Assembly: GCA_026874595.1 (NCBI GenBank)
Contig: CM049306.1
Location: forward strand, 106,283,142-106,347,141
Length of the DNA: 64,000 bases
Source: Sipunculus nudus
Taxonomy: Eukaryota > Annelida > Sipuncula > Golfingiida > Sipunculidae
Direction of reading: 5' to 3'
Numbering within the stretch: the stretch's first letter is position 1; the number at the start of each line of letters is the position of its first letter. Under the pieces are notes generated by a model that was not told where the DNA came from, did no database searches, and saw nothing but the letters and a program-made list of their open reading frames with translations. Positions 13,871 through 26,690 of the stretch are shown one piece after another. A program made the position numbers and the translations under genes.

Positions 13871-16080
13871 TAGTACATCTATAATTACTGTTATATGCAA
13901 GGGAGAATAAGCCAATTGAAATATAATATCTGAATCTCGTACCATATTTGAGCAAACGAAGCAATAAACCAGTCCTACAATCGGACAAGCAGCCGAGTGG
14001 CCCGAACCCATGGAGCGATAAAAGGCTGTGAGATAAATTGCTAGGCTCTGACTGCGGATATGGATATAGTCATCTTGCCAAGTATTGCCGTCTTTTCCGT
14101 CAATATAGTGGACGAGAAATTGCTATTTGAAACATGTTTCATCCGCCCCCAAACACTATTTATCTCTATAAAAGGTGTGAAAGCTTTGGTATTTTTATTT
14201 CGGTCATTCCAGTAAGGCGATAAGAAAAAAGATTTTAAAGCATGCACGAAATTTTACGAACAAATTACCAGAACTGAGTGGAGGACAGTAAAAGGTTTAA
14301 TATATAGTTATCCTTATGGAATGTAAAGTGACTTCACACAGTCCAACAATAAAAATTCTGGGGACATGCCCCAAATGATCCTTGGCTAAGCGAAAATATC
14401 ACCTTTACAGTTTAAGAGGCTGTAATTGAGAACCAGAGGTAGTGACTCGAGACTGCGAAACCAAACAACTATTTAACACATGCACAAGCTGCTGCTATGA
14501 TATTATAAAGTGCCCCACCAATACGTTATGTCCGCCTGTACAAAACTCCAAGCCAGAACGAGGCGATCTTCACGTCTCCAGTAGACTGGATTCGCTAAGG
14601 TTTTACGCTTCCTACAATTCTTCACATAGACTTGATGATTATTTTTTATTAAATCCTTAACTTCCTCAATGAAAAACTCGAAAGTGTTGAAAAAGAAAAC
14701 AGCGTATACTGCATTTCTTAAAGAGCTATCACAAAAGAAAGACAATGAATAAGCAAATTACGTCATTTCCGGCAACTTCCTCTCGTGACCTTAAGAATAA
14801 ATGCTGACATAAACATTTTACGTCTTATCACCGCTGACTAATAACTAAACCACGCAGTTCAGGAAGTAAGTTCTCCACGAAACGATGAGACGACTTGGAG
14901 AGTAGCGTTAGATTGCATAGGCATCTTGCATGGTGTGGTTGGTTGTCTCCGGGCAGTAATTTTAAAACAGATTTTACATTACGTCCAAAACACCTCAAGC
15001 TGTGAATCATATGATTGGCCTGTTGGAAGGTTATTTCCTGTGTGTACCAATTAAACGCGGATTTTATTTGTTGTTAACACCTGTAATGGTCATTTTTAGT
15101 CATATTTCTATGAATACCTTGAATAAATTGGTGATACATAACTATCTCTATCTTCCATGATGTTTATATTACATACATATCTATATACCTCGCTGTACTG
15201 TGATCTACCTATATTATTATTATTAAATATATATATATATATAGGGTGACCAATATGTTTTAATTGCACAGGGCACATACATGTAGAGCGTAGGACTTGT
15301 GTCCTTTTAAATTCTTTCATTCATTCTAAGCACACATTCGACACTACTTTTACTAAACACAAGAAGATCAGATTTTTGTGAAGGGGCTGAAAATATATAA
15401 AGATCCTCATATTTTTTATGCAAATTGAAATTATGTAAGGCTATTTAGTAAGGCTAAATGATTTACAGGGATATAAGGAGGCTCAAATTGTTCGTAGTCT
15501 TGTTTCAAAGAGGTTTTTCACTTTCTACCCGCCCCCTAACGTCTCTCTCCCGCTCTCTCTGTCTCTCTCTCTCTCTTTCCCTGTTTTACTCCTTTTCCCT
15601 ATCCTTATCAAACAATTTACGTAAGCAACCCCATTATATTGCGAGCTCCTTCAGATCTTGAGTTAAATTTATCTGTTTATTCATCCGGGGGAGGAACAAA
15701 ATCGCCGTTAAACCTTGACCAAAGTCTTGACACCAAGAGCATGAATTCCTAATCATGGCATTTTCTATAGAGTACGAAAGTCTGAAATGAAAATGGAAAT
15801 TCTTCATGAAATACACCATTCCTTTGAAGAGAAACAGAAAAGCCGCCGTAAAAGCCACACTATGAAACTCAAGTATAAAAGAAACACGTGAGATACTAAG
15901 TAAGATACGACCCGCCATTACTAATATCTGGATTTAAATCCTATGCCATTATATATTTTTTTTTTATCGCAGTCCTGCAGAAACCTGATTTACTACGGAA
16001 TTGTCATTTATGATTGATATTCTAATATTTGTGAATTTTTATACATTCACTGCTAGCTGTATGAAAGGATTTATAAGAAA
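13871..16080. other. gene-poor stretch
   Basis: No recognisable coding region. Simple sequence includes short AT runs at about 15228-15242 and a CT-rich tract at about 15540-15590, which creates a spurious Ser-Leu-rich open frame. Confidence 0.5.
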
Positions 16081-18374
16081 CCCACCAGTAAAGCTCGGTC
16101 ACCTACAGCAGTGGATACGGTATTCCGGTAAATGATTAACCCACCAGTAAAGCTCGGTCACCTACAGCAGTGGATACGGTATTCCGGTAAATGATAAACC
16201 CACCAGTAAAGCTCGGTCACCTACAGCAGTCGATACGGTATTCCGGTAAATGATGAACCCACCGGTAAAGCTCGGTCCCCTACAGCAGTCGATACGGTAT
16301 TCCGGTAAATGATTAACCCACCAGTAGAGCTCGGTCACCTACAGCAGTGGATACGGTATTCCAGTAAATGATTAACCCACCGGTAAAGCTCGGTCACCTA
16401 CAGCAGTCGATACGGTATTCCGGTAAATGATTAACCCACCAGTAAAGCTCGGTCACCTACAGCAGTCGATACGGTATTCCGGTAAATGATTAACCCACCG
16501 GTAAAGCTCGGTCCCCTACAGCAGTCGATACGGTATTCCGGTAAATGATTAACCCACCAGTAAAGCTCGGTCCCCTACAGCAGTTGATACGGTATCCCGG
16601 TAAATGTTTAACACCATTAAAGCTCGGTCACCTACAGCAGTCGATACGGTATTCCTGTAAATGATTAACCCACCAGTAAAGCTCGGTCACCTACAGCAGT
16701 CGATACGGTATTCCGGTAAATGATTAACCCACCAGTAAAGCTCGGTCACCTACAGCAGTCGATACGGTATTCCGGTAAATGATTAACCCACCAGTAAAGC
16801 TCGGTCACCTACAGCAGTCGATACGGTATTCCGGTAAATGATTAACCCACCAGTAAAGCTCGGTCACCTACAGCAGTCGATACGGTATTCCGGTAAATGA
16901 TTAACCCACCAGTAAAGCTCGGTCACCTACAGCAGTCGATACGGTATTTCGGTAAATGATTAACCCACCAGTCAAGCTCTGTCCCCTACAGCAGTCGATA
17001 CGGTATTCCGGTAAATGATTAACCCACCAGTAAAGCTCGGTCACCTACAGCAGTCGATACGGTATTCCGGTAAATGATTAACCCACCAGTAAAGCTCGGT
17101 CACCTACAGCAGTCGATACGGTATTCCGGTAAATGATTAACCCACCAGTAAAGCTCGGTCACCTACAGCAGTCGATACGGTATTCCGGTAAATGATTAAC
17201 CCACCAGTAAAGCTCGGTCACCTACAGCAGTCGATACGGTATTCCGATAAATGATTAACCCACCAGTAAAGCTCGGTCACAACAGCAGTGGATACGGTAA
17301 TCCGGTAAATGATTAACCCACCGGTAAAGCTCGGTCACCCACAGCAGTCGATACGGTATTCCGGTAAATGATTAACCCACCGGTAAAGCTCGGTCAACTA
17401 CAGCAGTCGATACGGTATTCCGGTAAATGATTAACCCACCAGTAAAGCTCGGTCACCTACAGCAGTCGATACGGTATTCCAGTAAATGATTAACCCACCA
17501 GTAAAGCTCGGTCACCTACAGCAGTCGATACGGTATTCCGGTAAATGATTAACCTACCAGTAAAGCTCGGTCACCTACAGCAGTCGATACGGTATTCCGG
17601 TAAATGATTAACCTACCAGTAAAGCTCGGTCACCTACAGCAGTCGATACGGTATTCCGGTAAATGATTAACCCACCAGTAAAGCTCGGTCACCTACAGCA
17701 GTCGATACGGTATTCCGGTAAATGATTAACCCAACGGTAAAGCTCGGTCCCCTACAGCAGTCGATACGGTATTCCGGTAAATGATTAACCCACCAGTAAA
17801 GCTCGGTCCCCTACAGGAGTCGATACGGTATTCCGGTAAATGATTAACCCACCAGTAAAGCTCGGTCACCTACAGCAGTCGATACGGTATTCCTGTAAAT
17901 GATTAACCCACCAGTAAAGCTCGGTCACCTACAGCAGTCGATACGGTATTCCGGTAAATGATTAACCCACCAGTAAAGCTCGGTCTCCTACAGCAGTCGA
18001 TACCGGATTCCGGTAAATGATTAACCCACCAGTTAAGCTCGGTCACCTACAGCAGTCGATACGGTATTCCGGTAAATGATTAACCCACCAGTAAAGCTCG
18101 GTCACCCACAGCAGTCGATACGGTATTCCGGTAAATGATTAACCCACCAGTAAAGCTCGGTCACCTACAGCAGTCGATACGGTATTCCGGTAAATGATTA
18201 ACCCACCAGTAAAGCTCTGTCCCCTACAGCAGTCGATACGGTATTCCGGTAAATGATTAACCCACCAGTAAAGCTCGGTCACCTACAGCAGTCGATACGG
18301 TATTCCGGTAAATGGTTAACCCACCAGTAAAGCTCGGTCACCTACAGCAGTCGATACGTATTCCGGTAAATGAT
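16081..18374. repeat. 59-bp minisatellite array, about 39 units
   Basis: Units begin at 16081, 16140, 16199 and so on at a steady 59-bp spacing. Each unit runs from CCCACCAGTAAAGCTCGGTC through CACCTACAGCAGTCGATACG to GTATTCCGGTAAATGATTAA. Variation is mostly single-base: TCACC/TCCCC, CAGTGG/CAGTCG, CCAGT/CCGGT. The first two units and a few later ones carry the CAGTGG variant, while most interior units are near-identical, as expected from unequal exchange. A shortened unit occurs near 16608, and the last unit is cut near 18374. There is no open frame through the array and there are no unique spacers. It may be part of a longer-range satellite. Confidence 0.97.
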
Positions 18375-19919
18375 TATGGAATACTAATACCATGTCTATC
18401 ACGCAGAATATTTCAGGGATTATATAAAATTTTATATATAGGAAAGGTATTCAGGACACCTTGATTGTTGTTCGGACATCGATCACATGAATAGAGACGG
18501 TGATTAAAAGTTGGTCCGTTATATATTCTATACAAATATCCCTCTATGAGTACTTAAATGACGTCATAAACTATATCACTACAATAAAGGAAGCATAAAG
18601 AGCCAGTAAATAAAAACTTCTATCAGATGAATGGCGGTTGTGAACGGACGAGTTTCAAAGTAATGAAAGCCTGACCATGAAGGGATAGGTTTATTAATTC
18701 CATCATTAAGGAGCTTCCTTATGTCCGTTCACCTACCCCTGTCGGCCTTTTATTCGCGATAACATTTTATGCAGACGATTTAGAACAAAGCCGTAATTAA
18801 CTGGAGTAGAGATGAAACTGTAGCTTGATCAAGGTTGCTGCAAAAGACGAAAATGATGGACAGATAACTGTCATTTTTTGTGAATTACTTAAGTGTGCAT
18901 GGACAATATTATATGAAGTGGTTTGCACATAACAAACATAAAACTTAAAGAACAACCAAAAATTTGACGATATTAAAATCAAGTAAGTATTGAATTAATA
19001 TATATATATATACATATATATCTACGTATACTCTTTACATATTAATTTTGGGTTTCCAGCTAAGGGTTTTGAAAGAAATATCACTGAAACCATTGGGACA
19101 GGATTGTAGAACAGAGTTTATTAGAATCCCCGGAGATTGTGTCCCAATAAAGGACTCGCAATCCAGCTCCAAACTCATGCACAACAAGAAAATTTATGTG
19201 TTCGTTTGATCGCCTCCATGCTCATGAAGTAACTAATTTTGTCGGAGCATTATTACCATAAAGATAAATAAAAACCTGATAAAGTGTCATGGCCTTTCTG
19301 AAGATTAGGAAACCTAACGAGATATAAGACTTAAACCTTAAGCTCAACATGTCTCGACGGTGAATTTGAACCTAATACAAAATTGCGATCAGTTTTATGT
19401 CATTTATGATGGCGATAGCGTCCTTATGCTTCTAAATGCGTCTTAGAAAACGTCCCATCATCCCTTGCGTCGGGATCTCAGACTGTCTAAGCCCGGGGTT
19501 GACTAGGTTGTGTTTAGATTGGTGATTGTAGCCCGTAATGGCTCATCAACGGTCGGGCATCGCAGGTAGTGGCGTCTCGTCCCTGTTCCCCATTATCTTA
19601 TGTCGGCCGATTTAACAAAGGGTCGAGTTTTTATAGAGAAAATAACACCATCATTATGGCCGGGATCTCAGGCGTGATTATAGAGCCAGGAAAACATTCG
19701 CGGGACAGGTGATGCTTATTCAGGCTGATTGGAGTGTGACACAGTATGCTTTTATGACCTTTAACCTTTGAGACATGATGTTGATATGACATTGCTAAAT
19801 CTTAAATAATCAAAGGCACATACCCGCATTAATTTATATAAATTCTTACATACAAATCATAAATGCAAAAATATAACATTAAAAAAAAAAGAAAATGTCT
19901 GACTGTTATTCGATCTGTA
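18375..19919. other. unique sequence between two satellite arrays
   Basis: AT-rich sequence with no recognisable gene. A short TA-rich tract lies at about 18999-19022. Some GC-richer sequence near 19480-19680 shows no domain. Confidence 0.5.
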
Positions 19920-21302
19920 TTATTGATGGGCACGTTAAGACCCTGACTTTGACCGCAATAGAATTCTTACAGTATTTATGGACAAGTTAAGACCCTGACT
20001 TTGACTGCAGTAGAAGTCGAACACTATTGAGACAGGTTATACGGTCCTGACTTTCACTGCAGTAGTATTCTATCATTATTGACAAACATTTCGATCCAGA
20101 CTTTCACTGCAGTAGAATTCTAACAGTATTTATGGAAAAGTTTAACCCTTAGTTTGACTGCAGTAGAATTCAAACACTATTTAGACAGGTTATACGGTCC
20201 TGACTTTCACTGCAGTAGAATTCTACCATTATTTACAAACATTGCGATCCCGACTTTCACTGCAGTAGAATTCTAACAGTTTTTATGGACAAGTTAAGAC
20301 CCTGCATTTGACTGCAGTAGAATTCTAACAGTTTTTATGGACAAGTTAAGACCCTGACTTTGACTGCAGTAGAATCTAACACTATTGAGACATGTAATAC
20401 GGTCCTGACTTTCACTGGAGTAGAATTCTCCTATTATTTACGAACATTTCGATCCAGACTTTCACTGCAGTAGAATTCTAACTGTATTTATGGACAAGTT
20501 AAGACCCTGAATTTGACTGCAGTAGAATTCTAGCACTATCCAGACAGGTTATACGGTCCTCACTTTCACTGCAGTAGCATTCTATCATTATTTCCGCTTA
20601 TTTCAACCTGACTATCATTGTAGTTGAATTCTGAGAGTATGTACGGGTACGTTAAAACCCTGAATTTGACTGCAGAAGATTTCTATCACTATTCAGACAG
20701 GTTTTACGGTCCTTACTTTCACTGCAGTAGATGTCTGACATTATGTATGGGCAAGTAAAGACCCTGCCTTTGACTGCAGTAGAATTCTAACAGTATTTAT
20801 GGACAAGTTAAGACCCTGAATTTGACTGCAGTAGAATTCTAGCACTATCCAGACAGGTTATACGGTCCTCACTTTCACTGCAGTAGCATTCTATCATTAT
20901 TTCCGCTTATTTCGATCCTGACTTTCATTGTAGTTGAATTCTGAGAGTATGTACGATTACGTTAAGACCCTGAATTTGACTGCAGTAGATTTCTATCACT
21001 ATTCAGACAGGTTTTACGGTCCTTACTTTCACTGCAGTAGATTTCTGACATTATGTATGGGCAAGTAAAAACCCTGCATTTGACTGCAGTAGAATTCTAA
21101 CAGTATTTATGGACAAGTTAAGACCCTGAATTTGACTGCAGTAGAATTCTAACACTATCGAGACAGGTTATACGGTCCTCACTTTCACTGCAGTAGAATT
21201 CTACCATTATTTACGAACATGCCGATCCTGACTTTAACTTCAGTAGAATTCTAACATTATTCAAACAAGTTACGATCCTGGCTTTCACTGAGTAAAATTC
21301 AT
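19920..21302. repeat. higher-order minisatellite with three subunit types
   Basis: About 23 units of roughly 57-60 bp share the core CTGCAGTAGAATTCTA, which contains a PstI and an EcoRI site. The intervals between cores come in three types: GGACAAGTTAAGACCCTGA, AGACAGGTTATACGGTCCT, and TTACGAACATTTCGATCC. These alternate in a semi-regular order. A larger block is itself duplicated: the sequence around 20532 (AGCACTATCCAGACAGG) recurs at 20841, 309 bp away, with its surroundings. The array is thus built at two levels. No coding potential. Confidence 0.93.
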
Positions 21303-21390
21303 AACTATAACATGTACCTTACAATATGATCCTTCCATGACAGAAATTTAATCATTTGAAGAAAATATCTATATGAGATCAACAGAGTAT

Positions 21391-21598
21391 TTGTAAGATT
21401 ATACAAATTCTGTGTGAGATTATTCAAATTATCTGTGTGATTATACAAAACTAACTGTGTGATTATACACATTATCTGTGCAATTATACACATTATTTGT
21501 GAGATTATACAAATTATCTGTGAAATTATACAAATTATCTGTGAGATAATACAAAACATGTTTAAGATTATACAAATTATCTGTGAAATTATACAGTC
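21391..21598. repeat. 21-bp tandem repeat, about 10 units
   Basis: Consensus unit GATTATACAAATTATCTGTGA with substitutions. Because the period is a multiple of three, both strands stay open and read as seven-residue Ile/Cys-rich repeats. That is a property of the repeat and not evidence for a protein. Confidence 0.9.
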
Positions 21599-21609
21599 TA
21601 TTAGCCCTG

Positions 21610-23070
21610 ACACCCACCTCTCTTTTTTCTATATAAATTCTCTGCACGACCCTATTACATAATCGCTTGCCTATATAAGCATGGTGTATATGCTAAAGCT
21701 GACATTTTCACGAGGCCCAACATTTCTGGGGGAGGACTATTCGGGATATAAATTGTCAGGTGGATCCAGTAAAGGGGATATCGAGTCTTGTTGACGTTAA
21801 GTGTGTATAAAGTTCCGATGAGAGGGCTGGCGGGCCCCGGGTTCTGGCTAGATGTGTGGTATAAGGCAACTATAGAAGCATAATGCAGATGTATGACGGC
21901 CTTGTATGGATGGATAGCGCACTACATGCTTGGGACGGCTTGTAATATGATACATCGCTCAAGGAAACCCCATAAATACCAATAACGTCAGATAAATCAC
22001 ACTTACTGTCTCAAAGCCAATGTTCACATGTACGTGCCCGCCAAACACTGCATGCCCCAGTTATCAATCAATTACATTTAAACAAGTGACCATGATGTAA
22101 GTATATCCTTGGCCAGTATTGCCCCTTATCGAATAAGCGACGCGGACTGCAGGGTTGTCATTTGTTTCACAACCATTATAGTGTGAAGCGATTCGAAAAA
22201 AAAGTTGACTCTCCATATATCCTGCAGTTATGTTGCCCAGATAAAAAAAAACAAATCTTTCAAAATTCACGCAATCTTATTTTCTGGCAAGCAAAATATT
22301 CGACCGTTTTCTTTTTAACATTAAAGCGGAAAAGCACAGAATATAAAGCAGGACTACTAGTTGACAAAAATTTGCATGGTGCATTTTTATAAACTTAAAC
22401 CTATTTGACTTCTATTTATAGTAAAGCTGAATGCATTTACCTTTTTACACAAGTAAATTTCGGTAAAGTATTAGAACCCTTTGTCATTTAAAAAATCAAT
22501 TTAACTCTACGAAGTGGTATAGAAAAAATATAAAAAAATATTTTCTGTGTGCACTAAAAATTAATTTAGAATTATAAAATTCAGAAAGTTTTGTATTTAC
22601 ATATAGTGTACATATCCTTTGTTAATCATTTCATTAATACTCAAAATAACTGCAAACAACGTTTCATTGTTATGTTAATGAGAACCGCATACACTCAACA
22701 ATATATGCATAAAAGAATATCCCCTATGTGCTAAATATCAAATGGCATCTCCTCTAGACAAAAAAGTCACACCTACTATTTTTGTTTTGACTAACCAGAA
22801 AAAAACACATATCAGACTTAATATCCAGTTTCAAAGTTTAAAATGTAATTAGAATAAAAAATTTGAACGCCCGCAGGGATTCCTTTGTTATTTTTTATTA
22901 TCCATTTTCATAAATTACGTCATGAGTGTATAGATGATTAAGAATTGTTCATTGTGAATTGTGTACTGCTATTATGTTCACCACAATAACTTTGTACAAT
23001 CTTTACTAAAAAGGCAATATATTTTGAAAATATTCAGTTCATTTTAAATCGAAATGCAATTTCTCTGACT
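21610..23070. other. gene-poor stretch
   Basis: No recognisable gene. The part from about 22300 to 23040 is strongly AT-rich. A GC-richer part at 21720-21860 has no identifiable domain. Confidence 0.5.
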
Positions 23071-23570
23071 TAGGGCCCCATCACATTAGATGAAGACCTT
23101 ACGGCGACCACGTAGATCGCCGTTGGTCGCACTCAACATCGGAAATACCCTCCAAGTATGACTGCAATGCCGCTCTCGCCCCGCTGAAACGACGTGTGCT
23201 GGCGCCGCGAGCTTCGTCAGAGCGCAGACGCCAGCACACGTCGAATCGAACTGGGTGGCGAGAGAGCGCAGCTCTGACGTCATTAGCGCAGCGGCAGCAC
23301 TGTGCGAAGCGTGTAAAGAGCTCACTAGGGTTACCGAGATCTCGGCAGTGGCGGTGTAAGTGTGCAGAGCCAGCGCCGTGGAACGGGAAGGCCGATGCTA
23401 CCATGTTTACTGGCGATCGACTTGCCCGTTCAGGAAGCTGGTACTGCGCTGCTGGGACACCGATGGCGATCGAATTCCGATCTGACTGCGCTTTTAATCC
23501 ACGGCGACCCCGCGGCGGAAATTTTTTCCATGTTTAAAACTGGTCGCCACTCATGGCGTTCATAGTGACC
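23071..23570. mobile_element. GC-rich block, possible left end of a composite transposable element
   Basis: This half-kilobase stands out as GC-rich between AT-rich flanks. It opens with GGGCCCCATCACATTAG and contains repeated GCGACC/GATCGC words. A minus-strand read of 26885-26948 begins CACCCCCGTCACACGAG and has the same GATCGC-rich character, so the two may be terminal inverted repeats of one element about 3.9 kb long. Inside is a perfect 15-bp inverted repeat (CGACGTGTGCTGGCG at 23190-23204, its complement at 23229-23243). Overlapping open frames on both strands (60-113 codons) reflect GC content, and I recognise no domain. Confidence 0.4.
23190..23243. repeat. perfect 15-bp inverted repeat (hairpin)
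   Basis: CGACGTGTGCTGGCG at 23190-23204 and its exact reverse complement at 23229-23243 enclose a 24-base GC-rich loop. A strong cruciform or RNA hairpin is possible. Confidence 0.9.
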
Positions 23571-24284
23571 ATATGACTAGCCATGACAACATGACACTCA
23601 GGCCTTCGGAAATAAACTGATAGGGCCTGGAGTCATGATGGCAGTCACAACAGAACGCCCATTCTAAGGGTCGGATCAAAATATTTCCTGTCTGGTATTA
23701 TTTGGCATCACAGGCTTATGAAGTCGTATTATATGTGCTTAATATCGAAGAAAAAATGTTGTTACACAAAAATAATTACATTTATTACCTCCTTTCATCA
23801 CTGTGGCACCGATTCACATGAAGCGGTACTTCTCATTCAAAACTAAATGTGTCATGGCGCGGTCGTGTATGCAAACTTGGAAGTCGGAAGCCGGAAGCCG
23901 GAAACCAACGAAAGCAGTTTAAAGCATATACAAAATGCTAACGCTTCAATACCGTTTTGTTTTTCCCCGATAGAATAAGATCTTTTTCATCATTCTGTGA
24001 AGAATAATAGTTATCCATTGTTTAATCTGAACGTTATGGAAGATTTTGTGCTCGGAAGCCATCTCGGAAGTCAGTCAGAAGTACTTGGATGTTACCCAAT
24101 GTGTATAACTCGGAAGTCACAGAGACGCACTGGTAAACTTGTGCCAAAATGCAGTTTCATTATAATTATAGTTGCATGCATATATTAAAATTGCTTATGC
24201 ATGATTCTGCTTTTAATGAGTGTATAATACAAAACATGATACATAATCGGAAAACTATAAGTTCTTAATTTTTTTATTTGTAAA

Positions 24285-24343
<59 letters not shown>

Positions 24344-24640
24344 CACGTAATATATTTCATCCCATCTCAAGATTATGATTGATTTTCTTTCCCGTAACTT
24401 TTCTCCTACATGTTTTTGAACAATGTATTCAAACTTTAGGTTGTTGGGCTTTAATATTTATATTTCTATAAAATTACGGTATAAACTGGAAAGTCCAAAT
24501 ATTCAAAAGTTCGTCAATGATGAAATGCGCGTCTATACATTTAAACCTGGCAAATGTCACTCCTAGTATTTAAATGTAGTATTCATTGTTAAATAGTTGA
24601 TATGATTAAGTCTTATGACAATCTCTGCATTTTTTTCCGA
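23571..24640. other. no gene seen; AT microsatellite inside
   Basis: Contains short CGGAAG-rich direct repeats (about 23880-23900 and 24053-24080) and an (AT)n tract at 24288-24339. Somewhat similar CCGAAG/TTCCGA words and the phrase TTTTCCCC...AGAATAA recur near 26240-26640, which weakly supports the idea that 23.07-26.95 kb is one composite insertion. Confidence 0.4.
24288..24339. repeat. (AT)n microsatellite
   Basis: About 26 AT dinucleotides. Confidence 0.95.
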
Positions 24641-24679
24641 CATTTGTGATCTGTGAGCGCACAGGCTCGGACAGCAGAA

Positions 24680-24785
24680 CACAGTGCGCCAGTCTGAGTA
24701 TCAGCCGAAGAGCCGTGAGATTTTTCACGGTCGATCCCACCCCGAGCTCAGCTCTGTGGGGAGACCGTGCATGACTCACACGGTA
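24680..24785 (+). mobile_element. SINE fragment, same family as the copy at 32.4 kb
   Basis: ATCAGCCGAAGAGCCGTGAG followed by ATTTTTCACGGTCGATCCCA aligns with the part just after the tRNA head of the SINE near 32450 (CTCAGCCGAGGCGGTGAG, then ATTTTCGCGGTAGGTCCCC). The tRNA-like head is not clearly preserved here, so this is a truncated, diverged copy. A G16 run follows at 24793-24808. Confidence 0.5.
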
Positions 24786-24792
24786 ATGCTAT

Positions 24793-24808
24793 GGGGGGGG
24801 GGGGGGGG
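24793..24808. repeat. poly-G run (16 nt)
   Basis: Sixteen consecutive G on the + strand, just downstream of the SINE fragment. Confidence 0.9.
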
Positions 24809-26690
24809 ATTGGGATTCGTCGGTGTTATTATCGAGAAAAGTGTGATAACGGAAATACTTCTTCTCTCATTATACTAGTATATATTTGGATGCTCTCTCA
24901 GTGGAGTAAATCACCAATTTATGAAGTGGAAAGTAATAAATATAATAATGAAATTGCTAGGGAATAAAACAGTAATCTGGAAAAGAAATGAAAATTAATT
25001 ACGAATAAATGGGAAAAGAACTCGATAAAGTGAGAGATATTACGTCTGAACGGGCTTGCGCCCACTATGGAAGCACCACTGAATAATAAATATGGTATAA
25101 TAAACCCTAATACGGCATTAAAAATACAGTTATAAATTACGATGTCATTCAAAATAAAAAATATTAATATATTTTCCATACGTTGAACAAATATGAAAAT
25201 TCAATATATCCCAGTAGGTCATCGCTGGAACAAACATACATGTATCATATGCAAAACGAAATGTCTTTCAATATGTTAGAGTTCAACGATATTTAAAAAA
25301 ATGTAAAATTTATATCTTAGAAAAGGGATACAACAGTCCAGATAATATATAACATACTAATACATGTGTTATTATAAAATCTGATCGATTTGTGAATTTA
25401 AGCAAATATTTTTTAAAACTAAAATAAATTCTTTTTCAAGTTTTTTACTCTTTCTTTCAAACTTTATCAATCTCGTTATTAATATTATAATAATTTCACT
25501 CCTGATGTTTCAACATCACATTTCAACTTCAAATATATGGATATTTATTAAGATATTAAAGTATGTTTGCAACTGATTTCACTCTCAAACGTTATAATAT
25601 GTGCATGATAAGGGCGTCTAACCAGAATGTGCTTCCTTCAACTTCATATTACTGTACGATTAAAAGGATCTCGATAAGAAATTACAATTTTGTTTACATA
25701 ATATATATATAAATCAATGTGTGCAACCGGACCATGAAATGTAAAATATAATTTGGCATAAAAAGTATTAAATAATAGATGAGAGTCTAAGAGATTCATA
25801 ATCCTGATGAAATTTTTGGTCAATGGAAGAGGAAAAGGTTTTTCAATTTATACATTAAAAATAAAATATTTTGTTCGAAACAACTTGTAGAAACATTAAC
25901 TGGACGTTTTTTGGTTCTGTCAAATTTTCTGTTTAAGTCTCTATGATATTATCAGGGTGATTTTTATAGGGGCACATGTATAAAATATTATCAAAACCTT
26001 TATTTTTTTTTAATGTTTCAGCCAACATAAAATGCGGTAACAGCGTAAAATATTGATGACTTAAAATAATCTTGTTTTACAAAATGAAATAAAATATCAA
26101 TATACTATATTATAAAAAAAAAGCATAATGAGTGTTACAAAACCGATTGAGTTTATGAAAAATATATGATACTGAAGAAACTGAAAATGCTTGACACGTT
26201 TGCTGACGATATGATGACCAGTGCATTAGCCATTACTGGCTTCCGAGTTTTACACATTTGGACCATAACCAGGCATTTCCGAGCATAAAATAGTTTATAA
26301 CTTCGGATGGATAACTTTGATTATTTTACATAATGATAGAAAAGACCTTATTCTATCAATAAAAATAATAAGGTACTTTCCATTGATGTAGTAACATTTT
26401 AATTATGCTTCGATCATTGCTTTAAAAAAAGTCCTTGCTTCCGACTTCGGACTTCTGAGTTTTACACATAGCCGTTTGGAAATCCCCTACCGGAAGTTAT
26501 GGTTTCTCCCGCTGACAGACGTGGAGACGAGTTTTTCGAGTAAAACCAGCCTCGGAATTAAAAAACTGCTGCACGAATACACGTAAGTCAACCGTGGATG
26601 TAATAATTATTATTTTCCCCAACAGAATAACGTCACTTTTTGTCTTAACTCAGGAAAATGACAGTTCGAGAAGTAGATGAAAATTAAAAA
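24809..26690. other. AT-rich stretch, nothing recognised
   Basis: Very AT-rich with no coding signal. The part from about 26430 to 26600 is more GC-balanced (CCCCTACCGGAAGTTATGG, CGCTGACAGACGTGGAGACG) but shows no domain or reading frame of note. Confidence 0.45.

Noticed and set aside
16081-18374. Regular repeats resembling a CRISPR array
   Set aside because: The whole 59-bp period is repeated with no unique spacers, there are no cas genes, and the context is eukaryotic.
21305-21662. Ile/Cys-rich open frames on both strands
   Set aside because: They are translations of a 21-bp tandem repeat; both strands stay open because the period is a multiple of three.
23086-23565. Overlapping open frames of up to 113 codons
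   Set aside because: GC-rich DNA with few stop codons on either strand, no domain, no splice signals; more likely repeat sequence.
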